DNA of 64,000 nucleotides from Alisma plantago-aquatica (Eukaryota; Streptophyta; Magnoliopsida; Alismatales; Alismataceae): contig OY856409.1 of assembly GCA_963693085.1 (NCBI GenBank), forward strand, positions 660,282,591 through 660,346,590, written 5' to 3'. Both the position numbers and the translations under genes were made by a program. A model generated the notes under the pieces. It ran no database searches and was not told where the DNA came from. It saw only the letters and a list, made by a program, of their open reading frames with translations. Below, piece after piece: positions 35,240 through 45,649 of this stretch. Position 1 is the stretch's first letter. Every line of letters starts with the position of its first letter.

Positions 35240-35846
35240 TGTAAGGACCCTGACCTGCGTTTAGGGTTTACCCTGTTTGCTTTGCTTAACCTTGGTGGTT
35301 TGATGCTTGCTAATCACCTTTGAGTGGTGATTAAGGTTTGGTTATGCTTTGTTGAGAGTTCGAGGGGCTACATGCAAATAACCCAAGTCTAGGGTTTTGT
35401 GTGCAAGTTTGCCATCTTGTGAGATGTTTTCCCCTCTTTACTTCCTCTAGGGTTCAGAGGAATGCTTGGGCTTGTTGTTTGAGTTTCTTGGGCCTTGCTT
35501 GAGCTTGTTTGGGCCTTGAGGTGCTTTGTTTGGGCTTGCTTGAGCCTTGTGTCGACCAAGTGAAGCTTGTGTCGGCCAAGTGAATCTTGTGCCACCCAAG
35601 GAAGAGTGTGTGTCGACCTAGAGGTGGTGTGTCGACCTGGAGTAGTGTGTGTCGCCCAGTAGAGCTGCTAGTTGTGTCGCCCGTGTTGCTTGGTCCAACC
35701 TTGACCACGTTTGGTGGACACTTGGTGTATATGTTTGACAAGTGTCTCTTGGTGTGCTAGTGTGTTGGCTTGAACCCTAGGATAAGTGTCCCTTGGGTGG
35801 ACGACACTTAGCATGGATCTACCTTGGTTTCTCCTCCCCTTCTTTC

Positions 35847-35854
35847 TATATATG
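35847..35854 (+). promoter_or_regulatory. TATA box of the E3 LTR
   Basis: TATATATG in TTCTTTCTATATATGTGGC, 607 bases into the LTR. The E5 LTR has its TATA box at almost the same offset (597). Confidence 0.6.
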
Positions 35855-36186
35855 TGGCTCTTTCCCTTGCCTTAGTTTCCTTTGCTCTTTTGGTCTCTCC
35901 TCCACCTTGAGTGCACGACACTCCTCCCTCTCTTGCTTGTGTTAGCCGAGACACTCTCCTGGAGTTGCAGTGGTGGCGGATACCCTCTCTTGGATCAGCT
36001 TTGGTGGACGACATCCCTTGGAGCTTGAAGTGCATCTTCTTCCTTGGAGCTTGGAGCTTAAGGCGAGTTGCATAACTTCTAACCCTAACTCCTTTACCTC
36101 TTGCTTGATTTTGTTGCATGTTAGTAGTTTATCTTAGTTCTTTGCTTTTATACCTTTCTTACGTATCTTTGGTGGCCGATCCCCCT

Positions 36187-36275
36187 CTAGGGTTTAGGGT
36201 TCCTTTGTATACCTTGCTTTCTAGGGTTTAGGGTTCCTTTGTATACCTTGCTTTCTAGGGTTTAGGGTTTCCTTG
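36187..36275 (+). repeat. 34-bp tandem repeat with telomere-like motif
   Basis: Units start at 36187, 36221 and 36255, each beginning CTAGGGTTTAGGGTT. Two are complete and a third is partial. The TTTAGGG core is the plant telomere unit but is present only once or twice per unit. Confidence 0.88.
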
Positions 36276-36284
36276 TGTTGGAGG

Positions 36285-36975
36285 TAGGTGATGACTCTTG
36301 ATGGGCGATGAACTCCCTTGGTTTGGGTGTGTTGGGCGACACCCTTGTTCTTTTGATGGGCGACATAGTGGTGTTCTTTGTGTTGGAGGTTGATGGTGAC
36401 CTAGGGTTGGGCGATATCCCTTCTTTGTTGGTGTGTTGGACGACATGGCACCTTTGTCCTTGTGTTGGGCGATATGGTATCCCCTTTTGATGGACGATAT
36501 GTATGCCCTTGGTGGAAGACATGATGTGTTCTTGAGGTTGGCTGATACCCTTGCCCATGTGTTGGGCGATAGGGTGAGCTAGGGTCATGTTGGCCGATAT
36601 GTTGGTGACCTTGGTGAACGATAGATGAGAAATGCTCTTGTTCTTCTCTTGGATGATAGGTCTTTGTATCTTGATGGGCGACATGGTGAGCATGATGGGC
36701 GAGATGGTCCTCCTTGTGTTGAGAGACATCCTCTTCCTCATGGTGGACGATAGACCTAAGTTTCTTGGAGGTTTGTTGGTGCTGGCCGATAGCCATGCAT
36801 GGTGTGCTAGTCGATATCCATGCTGGCCAACACCCATGATGGCCGTTAGCCATGCATGGTGTGCTGGTCGATATCCATGCTGGCCGACACCCATGATGGC
36901 CGATAGCCATGTTGGGCGACAACCTTGGGTGGCGATGGCCGATAGGGTTGGTGTGTGTGTTGGCCGATAGGCCAT
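36285..36975 (+). repeat. GGGCGACA / GGCCGATA motif cluster in the E3 leader part of the LTR
   Basis: Well over twenty copies of TGGGCGACA, TTGGGCGATA, TGGACGATA and TGGCCGATA occur in 700 bases, about 440-1130 bases after the TATA box. The opposite orientation (TGTCGCCC, TGTCGACC) occurs upstream at 35570-35690, so long-range pairing in the RNA is possible. It includes a 57-bp tandem unit starting at 36783, 36840 and 36897. Confidence 0.82.
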
Positions 36976-39395
36976 GACAGGTTTTAGTGAGGGTTGATGA
37001 GAGTTATGGTGAGAGTCTTGTGATCCTAGAGTAACGGTTCCATGTGTTATGAAAGTGGATGTTTATGCTAAACAATGGTGATATCTTGTTAGTGATAACA
37101 ACAATGAATATGATGCCTTGCAAACAATAATAATGCTAATGATAGTAACAATGATGATAATGGTAATAGTAAGGAAATGGTAATAAGATGCATGATGTGG
37201 TCCATATGCTTATTTGTTAATAATAAAGGAGATGATAGTAATAATGTTGAGCATAATAATGATGGCAATAATGATAGTAATGATATGCATGAAGTAATCC
37301 TTGTACTTAATTGTTAAATGAGAATGGTGATAGTTACACTAGTAGCTTGCTCAATGATATGGTAATAAGGATGATAGTGGATGGTGACATAATGGTAGTG
37401 GTAACAATAGTACTTGTTCTGTACGTTTGAACATCTTGATTGTTCATACAATTCGAAGATAAGGATAAATATAGATATGGCTTGTTAATGATGTACTTTA
37501 TACACTTGATCAGCAAATAGTGTAAGAATGATAAGTAGAGTATCTTGAATGGCATTTATGATGGTAGCACATTCCTTATGTTGAATCTACGATTATTGTG
37601 TATCCTAACCATGCAGGTGATGATTAGCCATGAAAAGGCTATGAGACACATGTGATGAGTAACATCACTTTGATGACTAATCTATGAGGTTGTATAAATG
37701 ATGTGTTTGTCCCATGATAATGATGTGAGCCTTGAGAGGCAGTGACAGTACATAATGAGGGATTGAGATCCTATGGTATGTGATGATCCTTGAGATGGAT
37801 CTGGATGGTTGGCAAGAGGCCGAGTGGTAACATGTGATGCTGGATCTTTGTGATGGATCAGGATGATGTGGGTTTCATAATAATATAATGTTCTTTGCTT
37901 TCTGTTATATCTTGCATGTTATATAACTTGGTTGAATCCTGCAATCCATCTAAAAGATACTAATTAATCACAGTGAAATATATCATGTAGTTTGCCCTGG
38001 CCATAGATCCATCATCGTCAGGACTTGGTGATGGTGAAATAGGTTCTCCTATGGGTTAACCTGGAAGCGCATATTGTTGAATATGTGTAGGTTGCTCGTA
38101 GCCTGAAAATGAGGAGGTAAGAGAGTAACTTCGGTTACAGACTCAGATACGTATGAAGAGCATGGTGAACAAGCCCATGGCTCAGGATATGTGATGTGTG
38201 GAGCATGAATGTGTTCATGGCTCAGAGCATGGTGAACAGGCTCGTGGCTCAGTTTTACTAGCGCCGAAACTTGTACCAAGGCAGGCTAGAGTGAGGGTAG
38301 CCTATGGGGATGACCCTGTGGCTTAGACCACTTCAGCATGTGATTGCGGTCCTGCTTGTGTTGTACTCGTGTACTGACCACGAGGTGGGAGGTCGTGGAG
38401 TCCGGCTCTTCCATTGACCTTGTATGGCACAGGCTTCGGTTTCATAACCGAAGGTTGGATTTGAACGGTACGGTTCAAATCCTCAGGGCATAATAATACG
38501 TAATATAGTCATTTAGTACTTATTGCTTAGGATCAACACGAAACATTGGTTGAGGCCTTGTTTGTGTAATATCTTCGTTATATCTTGTAGGTTATGTGAC
38601 AATATGTCATATCTTGATAAGCAGGTTATGTGACATTATATCTTGTTCTGATAATCATGTACATAGGGATACATCTTATCTTGCTAATCATATTCCTTGA
38701 GATATATCTGGTTATATGCTTTTGTACAGCTGGTAAGCTTGTCGGTAAGAATAATCTGTTTTATATATACTGCTCTTGTTATACCTGTTATTAGATATTT
38801 GTTGTTATAATCTATCTTGTTGAGGTTCTGTAGTTGCGGTGGGGAGTTATGTTTCCCGCTGGGACAATTGTTCAATTGTCTCACCCCGCTGGTTTAACCC
38901 CTTTTTAGGTGGTCGAGGTAGATGTGGTCGTGGTCGTGGTGTTGCGGCCGAGCAGCTTGAGGAGCAGTAGAAGGCAAGCGTTGGACATGTTGCTGTTTTG
39001 GATGTTTTGTAGTAGAGTCTAGAGTCATCCCTGTACTCTCAGGTCCTTGGCAGTGTTTCGACGTTGTTTCATGATGACCGATCGATGATGTTTGTATATC
39101 CTGTTGTTGGCCGGATGTGGGCCTTTTCTGTATATGAACAGGTGGTGAACTCATGAGTTGGATGGACAGCTGTTTCTGTAAGTTGTAGACATGTATCAGA
39201 TCTCGCGTATGTATATATTTGACATTTTTCTGTGCAGGATGAGGACTGGAAAGTAATAGTTCCACAGTTTATATGTTTTCTGCAATCGGTTTTAATTAAC
39301 CCGTGTTTTCATAATTTGTGGTTATGGTGATTTCCGCACATTTTCGCGTAACATCTCGTTATCTATGTGATAATGGGATGTGTTGCCACAAGTTT

Positions 39396-39407
39396 TGGTA
39401 TCAGAGC
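39396..39407 (+). other. E3 primer binding site (initiator tRNA-Met)
   Basis: TGGTATCAGAGC five bases after the LTR end CCACA. Confidence 0.92.
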
Positions 39408-39513
39408 CTTAGGTTTGCTGAGTCTATAGGGATTTAGGACTAGGTTGAGTTGTTCTTATGAGTGTCCAGGTTTTCTTACAATATCTTCTACCCTCAGTGG
39501 AAGAAAAGTCAAG

Positions 39514-40560
39514 ATGTCTGGAAACCATGAAGAACACTCTACTGAGTACAGTGATGTTGCATCGGTTGATGGAGCAGATGGACAGGCACATGAAGATCGG
39601 GTGCCTGAGGTCCCCCAACCTAACCCAACCATACTTGAACATCCTGCTTACCAACAGCTTATGGGGCGGTTAATGGCTACGATGAATCTCATGGTTGAGC
39701 GATTACCAGTGCCTCCTCCGCGAGTACAGGTTCCCCATGGAGAAGCATCAGGTATTGGGAAGACCTTCGAGCGGATTCGCCAAGTTGGAGCTTCGGATTA
39801 TGCTAGAACGGCTGATCCAGTGGATGCAGATCTGTGGCTGACAAGTCTCAAGAAGGCTTTCCGGATCCTTGACATCCCCGAAGCAGACAAGGTAAAGCAT
39901 GTTGTCTACCTTCTGAAAGGTAGTGCTGGTCACTGGTGGACCATCGAAGAAGAGAAGCGGCCTGGTAAGATGATCTGTTGGGAAGTGTTCTGACGTGAGT
40001 TCGTCACCAGATACTTTCTGAAGATGTATCTGGATGAGAAGATCAGTCAGTTTGAGAAGTTGCGGCAAGGAACGATGAACATCACCGAGTATGAAGCCAA
40101 GTTTATGGATCTATTGAGGTTCTGTCCTCACATGGCGGCAACACACGAGGAACGGATCAGACGTTTCGAGAAGGGTTTGAGTGCTGAGTTGACAACCCCG
40201 GTGTCTGCGTTGGAGAACCGAGAGCGGTTTGCTACGTTCGTGGAATCTGTTCGACGGATCGAGAGGATAGTACGGGAGAAAAGAGAGTCTATGTCTCTTA
40301 AAATACCTGCTCAGTTTCAAGGACGTAGGTTTGGTGGCTTTAAGAAGCCCAGGTTTTTGGCACCGTCAGCAATGAGAAGCGTTGGTGTACCATATCAGTG
40401 GTCTCCGAGTAAGGGGAGAGGTTATGTTTCTTCACCATCTAAGGCACACAGTTCATCTTCTCTGGTAGTGACAGGGCCAGCTAGGCCACGGTTTGAGGAC
40501 AAGTCATGTCATCTTTGTGGATAGGTCGGGCATTGGAAGTCCAATTGCCCGAATAAAGAC
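39514..40560 (+). pseudogene. gag: E3 gag (two in-frame stops)
   Basis: The start is the ATG at 39514 (MSGNHEEH), about 105 bases after the primer site. The gag core is well kept: GKTFERIRQVGASDY, DADLWLTSLKKAFRILD, KVKHVVYLLKGSAGHWW, then YEAKFMDLLRFCPHMA and RFEKGLSAELTTPVSALENR. Stops occur at 39991 (TGA where relatives have Arg) and at 40522 (TAG). The second lies inside the zinc knuckle C-X2-C-X4-H-X4-C at 40507-40548, whose metal ligands are otherwise intact. A basic, Ser-rich stretch precedes the knuckle. Gag and the first part of pol share one frame, as in other Tekay elements. A few reversible changes separate it from an open frame, much fewer than in E1. Confidence 0.9.
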
Positions 40561-40719
40561 GTTGAAGTGACGCAGCAGCCGAGGCAGAGTTTCCAGAAGT
40601 CTGAGAGACCGCAGGCCAGTGGTAGCAGAGGTCGAGGATGCGGTCAAGCGTCTCAGGCTGGATCGTCTGCTCAAGGAAGCAGAGGTCGTGGATAGCAAGC
40701 AACGTCTTGATTCTATGCC

Positions 40720-43469
40720 ATGAATCAGCCGGAGGCGATAGTCAACCCGCGAGTGGTGACAGGTCAGATGGAGTTATTTCATTCTAATACGTCCTCTTCT
40801 TGCTTTATATCTGTTCTAGTTGACCCGGGTGCTACACACTCTTTTATCGCCTATAGTATGCTTGAAAACTGTCGTTTACCTGTTAGCTGTAAGAAGGATA
40901 GCTTGTTGTTAGAAACCCTCTTGATGGTTCCTCTCTGCTTCGAGAAGAGTGTCCATCTTGTGTTTTGTCTTTTTCGGGACATCGTATTCAAGTGGATCTT
41001 ATACCACTTGATATGCATGGTTTCGATGTTATCCTTGGGATGGATACCTTAGAGAAGTATAAGGTTGTCTTGGACTGTGGTTCCAAGCAGGCAGTGTTTG
41101 ATGTCGCTGGGGAGCGGTGGATCTTCCAGGGAGATAGGAAGATTCTTCCGACGTGTTTGGTATCATCTATGATGGCAGATAAGTTGTTACGACAAGGATG
41201 TGAGGCGTTCCTAGCTCACGTGGCGGATACCATTGTGGCTACCAAGGAGAAAGGTCCTAGTCTCGAGGAAGTGTCTGTGGTTCGAGAGTTTGTAGACGTG
41301 TTTCCTGAGGAGTTTCCTGGTGTTCCTCCGCCCCGAGAGATTGATTTTGAGATCAATCTGGTTCCTAGAACACAACCAGTTGCACAGTCACCATACAGGA
41401 TGGCTCCAGCAGAGATGGCAGAGTTGAAGAAGTAGTTGCAAGAGTAGTTGGAGAAAGGTTTTATCCGACCGAGTACGTCGCCGTGGGGTGCTGCCGTGTT
41501 GTTCGTTAAGAAGAAGGATGGTTCGATGCGGTTGTGTATAGACTACCGGCAGTTGAACAAGGTCACAATCAAGAACAAGTACCCATTGCTGAGGATAGAT
41601 GATCTGTTTGATCAGTTGCGTGGGGCTACAGTGTTTTCGAAGATCGGTCTACGTTCTGGATATCATCAGTTGAGGATAAAGGCAGATGACATACCAAAGT
41701 CAGCTTTCAGGATGAGGTATGGTCATTTTGAGTTTGTGGTTATGTCGTTTGGGTTAACCAATGCACCTGCTGCTTTTATGGATTTGATGAACAGGGTGTT
41801 CTGTCCGTTCTTAGATCAGTTTGTTGTAGTCTTTATAGATGACATCTTGATCTATAGTCGGGACAGGCTAGAGCATGAGCAACATCTTCGTCGTGCGTTG
41901 ACTCTTCTTCGTCAACATCAGTTGTATGCCAAGTTCAGTAAGTGCGAGTTCTGGTTGGAAGAAGTGACTTTCTTGGGTCATGTGATATCTTCTGAAGGCG
42001 TCAAAGTAGATCCGAAAAAGGTGGAATCCGTTACGGATTGGGAACAACCAAAGACACTAACAGAAGTTCGTAGTTTCCTTGTTTTGGCAGGATACTACCA
42101 GAGGTTTATCAAGGACTTTAGTGCGATCGTGTTGCCAATGATGAAGTTGACCAGGAAAGATGTACCTTTTGTTTGGGATGATCGATGTGAGTGAGCTTTC
42201 CAGAGTTTGAAGGAGAAGCTGACCAGTGCTCCAGTGTTGATCTTGCCAGAGCCTGGAAAAGGCTATGTTGTTTTCTATGATGCTTCCAAGAAAGGTTTAG
42301 GTTGTGTGTTGATGCAGGAAGATCATGTGGTTTCTTTTACTTCGCGACAGCTCAAGAAACATGAGGAGAACTATCCGACTCATGACCTGGAATTAGCGAA
42401 AGTGGTTCATGCATTAAAGATTTGGAGACATTATCTATATGGGGAAGTATGCCATATCTTTACGGATCATAAGAATCTGAAGTACATCTTTACACAGCAA
42501 GAGTTGAACATGCGACAGCGACGATGGATGGAGTTGATTAATGATTACGACTGCACTATCAAGTATCATCCTGGTAAGGCGAACGTGGTAGTTGATGCGC
42601 TTAGCAGGAAGTCTTCTTCTCTTTCTTTAAAGAAGGCACAGTTGAGTTCTCTGGTATGCCATAGGCGAGTTATGTTTGTTTCTTTGCGGCAGATGAATGT
42701 ACAGATGAAAGTTTCTGTGTTGTCTGGTATTTTTGCACAGATGCAAGTTAAGCCTACGCTGAGACATCAGATCAAAGATGCACAGCGGACAGATGATGCG
42801 GTACAGTTGATTAGATCATAGTTCGGCAGCGACAAGCGTGATGGGTTTCATGAATCTGAGGATGGGCTAGTTTGTTATCATGATAGGATGGTGGTTCCAG
42901 ATGCTGATAATCTGAGGAAGTTGGTGCTTGAGGAAGCACATACATCAATGTATGCGATGCATCCAGGTGTCACCAAGATGTATCATAGTCTGAAGGACTT
43001 GTATTGGTGGCCCGGTTTGAAGAGAGATGCAGCTGAGTTCGTGGTGAGATGTGCGGTGTGTTAGCAAGTGAAGGTTGAACATCAGAAGTCGGCAGGTACG
43101 TTGCAACCTTTGCCGATACCGCAGTGGAAATGGGATCACATAACCATGGATTTCGTAGTTGGTCTACCCCGGACAACTAGGAATCATGATTCCATTTGGG
43201 TGATAGTGGACAGATTGACTAAGTCTGCCCATTTCCTACCAGTAAAGACGATGTATACAGCTGAGAAACTAGCTCGAGTATATGTGGATGAGATAGTACG
43301 TTTGCATGGTGTGCCAGCAACGATAGTTTTTGACAGAGGTCCTAAGTTTATGAGTCATTTTTTAGAATAATTGCACAAGGCGTTGGGAACGCAGTTAAGG
43401 TTCAGTACAGCTTTTCACCCGCAGACAGATGGACAGTCTGAGAGGACTATACATATTCTGGAGGATCTT
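40720..43469 (+). pseudogene. pol: E3 pol (protease, RT, RNase H, integrase), truncated
   Basis: Protease keeps D-P-G-A-T-H (about 40826). A one-base frameshift lies at about 40917. RT runs from [14 protein letters not shown] (41446) to FIDDILIYS (about 41836), but motif A reads K-I-G-L-R (Gly at 41646) where the family has the catalytic Asp, so RT is dead even apart from stops. RNase H ([20 protein letters not shown]; 42270-42500) and integrase ([26 protein letters not shown]) keep their acidic residues. Stops fall at 41433, 41445, 42192, 42819, 43062 and 43368, most of them at positions that are Gln or Arg in relatives. The gene stops at 43469, in the LED-L segment after the catalytic Glu, where E5 is inserted. 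The chromodomain is not in the window. Confidence 0.92.
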
Positions 43470-45649
43470 TGTGGGCTCTGATCTCTAAAACACGATATAA
43501 ACACGATTTAAACGTAGCAGAAGAGATTTGATTAGCAGCAGAATACCAAAAATCAGTGGAAATTAAAACTTTTTGAGATAAAGCATTGAAACCATAAAAC
43601 TTCCTTCATAAAAGGAGATAAACTGTTTACATCTCAGATAATTACTTCTTGAGTAATTATATACAACATGATACAAAATCTCAAGAACTCATAACCAAAA
43701 TCTCATACTACAAGACTCCAAGACCTGAGAGTACAGAGGACACATAGGACTGACTCTAACTACACCACATGGGAGGCTAAATCTCCACCTGAGATTTTAC
43801 TGCTACCCCTGGTGCTGCTGCTGCTGAGACTGGTCACCTGTAGACCTGTTCCTCCGTCCTCGATGTCAACCTAAAAAGTTGAAGTCTACGGGGTGAGACA
43901 ATTTTTACATAATTGTCCCAGCGAGAGTTATAACTCTCCGCCAGAAGCTTTATTATAGCACCTCAAAGAATAACATAAACAGTAAAAGCTTCACAGTATT
44001 CAACATCAGATATAATAGTAAGCATGAGTTCAACAGTTATGAAATATGAAGACATTTGCACTATATAGTGTAACATCAATCAATCAACTCGTAGTTATCT
44101 CTAACAGGTGTGCTACGCTGTGGATTAGGTTTTTCAAACATTACTTTTATGCCCTGTGGAGATGAGGTTTACCACACATACTCCAACCAATCACTGCTAA
44201 GTGCCTCGGTATCATACTAGGTCATCGAAAGAGCCGGATTCTCATGACCTTCACCTTCCTCAGTCAGTAAGAGGATTACTTGTAGGACATCTTGTGCATC
44301 TACTATAATAGCTTACCAGGGTAATCTGGTCCTTTGCTATTTTAGAGTTACAGTGGCGTTCTGTACTCTCTTCGTCATCAGGAGATTTCATGTTTATCTT
44401 CCACTGATACGAATATTTGTGCTTTCTTCGTCATCAGGAGGTTTCATGTTTACCATCCACTGATACGGTATGTAATTGTAGTGAAGGATTGACGGATTAC
44501 ACATCTACATCAAACACCAACACTAGGATGTAAGGTTCTACACATCCATATACCCCACATACTCAAAAGTATGTGATCCAGGAGTTCCCTTAGGAAAACC
44601 TATTTCACCATCATTTGATCTCTAACAATGATGGATCTATGATCAGCGCTCTACATTACACTTGATTAGTTAGGTACATTCAGTATTCTTTTAACATCAT
44701 ACATTGTTCTTCAAACAAAAACATTAGCTTAACAGCTATGAAAGGAGAATACTAAATGTAACAAGCCTAACTCTCATCAATCATCATTTCTCAATACATT
44801 CATCACAAGTCATCTCTAAAGCATGACCTTGATGGTATTTATGGCTCTCATAGCCCATTTAATTCATAGATTGCCATTGACAAGGCATCAAGATATTTTA
44901 CTATTCATAACGCTAACAACATGTTTTCAATGAATATAGCATCATCATCCATACCTGGATATGATCATCTTCATATCAGAACCTGGAAGGTTAATTCAAC
45001 TGATAAAAGCAATTCAAATCAAGAATTATACTTTCCACTCTTGCAATAAGAGCTAAGTTCCCTTATTCTCATCAATTAGGGTTTACTATTCACATTACAT
45101 GCCATCAACCTAGAATTAGGGTTTATTATTCACCTCATGGCGAATTGAACTCATATCATCATCATGTATGAGAAACATCATCATTAAAGCTCCTAGATAA
45201 GATTAAAATTCACTAAACATCATAATTAGGGTTTCCATGATCTCACATAGGTGGATCATACCCTAATCATGCACATTCATGTGTATTGAAGGTACTTTAC
45301 TTAAGTTTCCACTATAAAAGGGTACTTTCTCTCTCTTATGATACTTTCTCTCTCCTCTTACTAGTAGATGGTGATAACACCACTCTATATCAGGTTGGGT
45401 TAAGTCCTCATTGACTAGCATAAGCCAAAACATCATTAACATGTGATTAGGGTTTTATTAGAAAAAGGTATTACTCAATTAAACCCCTCAAGGGTATTTT
45501 GGTAATTTACCTCATGATCACCATCATGGGTCAATTCATTAATCACTTAGTCCCTTAATGGTCTAAGTTACCATTAGGGTTTAGATTAGATCACCATTGA
45601 ACCAATTACAACTTCAAGTGATTAAGTATAAATAACCTTGAAAACCTCC

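Larger units (their letters stand above)
35240..39390 (+). repeat. E3 5' LTR
   Basis: 4151 bases, TGTAAGGACCCTGACC to TTGCCACA. The start resembles the E5 LTR start TGTAACATCCCTGACC. It contains a TATA box (35847), a 34-bp telomere-motif repeat (36187), a dense cluster of GGGCGACA/GGCCGATA motifs (36285-36975), an AT-rich zone of ATGATAATGGTAAT-like runs (37100-37400), and the conserved block CTGTACTCTCAGGTCC (39031-39046). Long frames on the minus strand across 36262-36975 come from the motif repeats and are not genes. Confidence 0.87.
35240..43469 (+). mobile_element. E3: Tekay-type chromovirus, + strand, split by E5
   Basis: Long LTR (35240-39390), tRNA-Met primer site, gag and pol in the order protease-RT-RNase H-integrase. 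It is closest in sequence to E5 and E1. It breaks off in integrase at 43469 where E5 begins, so its C-terminus and 3' LTR lie beyond the window. It is inserted in the E1 3' LTR. The target duplication cannot be confirmed because the right end is missing. Confidence 0.88.

Noticed and set aside
36187..36275. Interstitial telomere or chromosome-end signal
   Set aside because: The TTTAGGG units are not in a continuous array; they are embedded in a 34-bp repeat inside an LTR.
36262..36975. 237-codon minus-strand frame with repeated short peptides in the E3 LTR
   Set aside because: The peptide repeats are direct translations of the GGCGAYA motif field and 57-bp tandem. Frames are open on several registers for the same reason.
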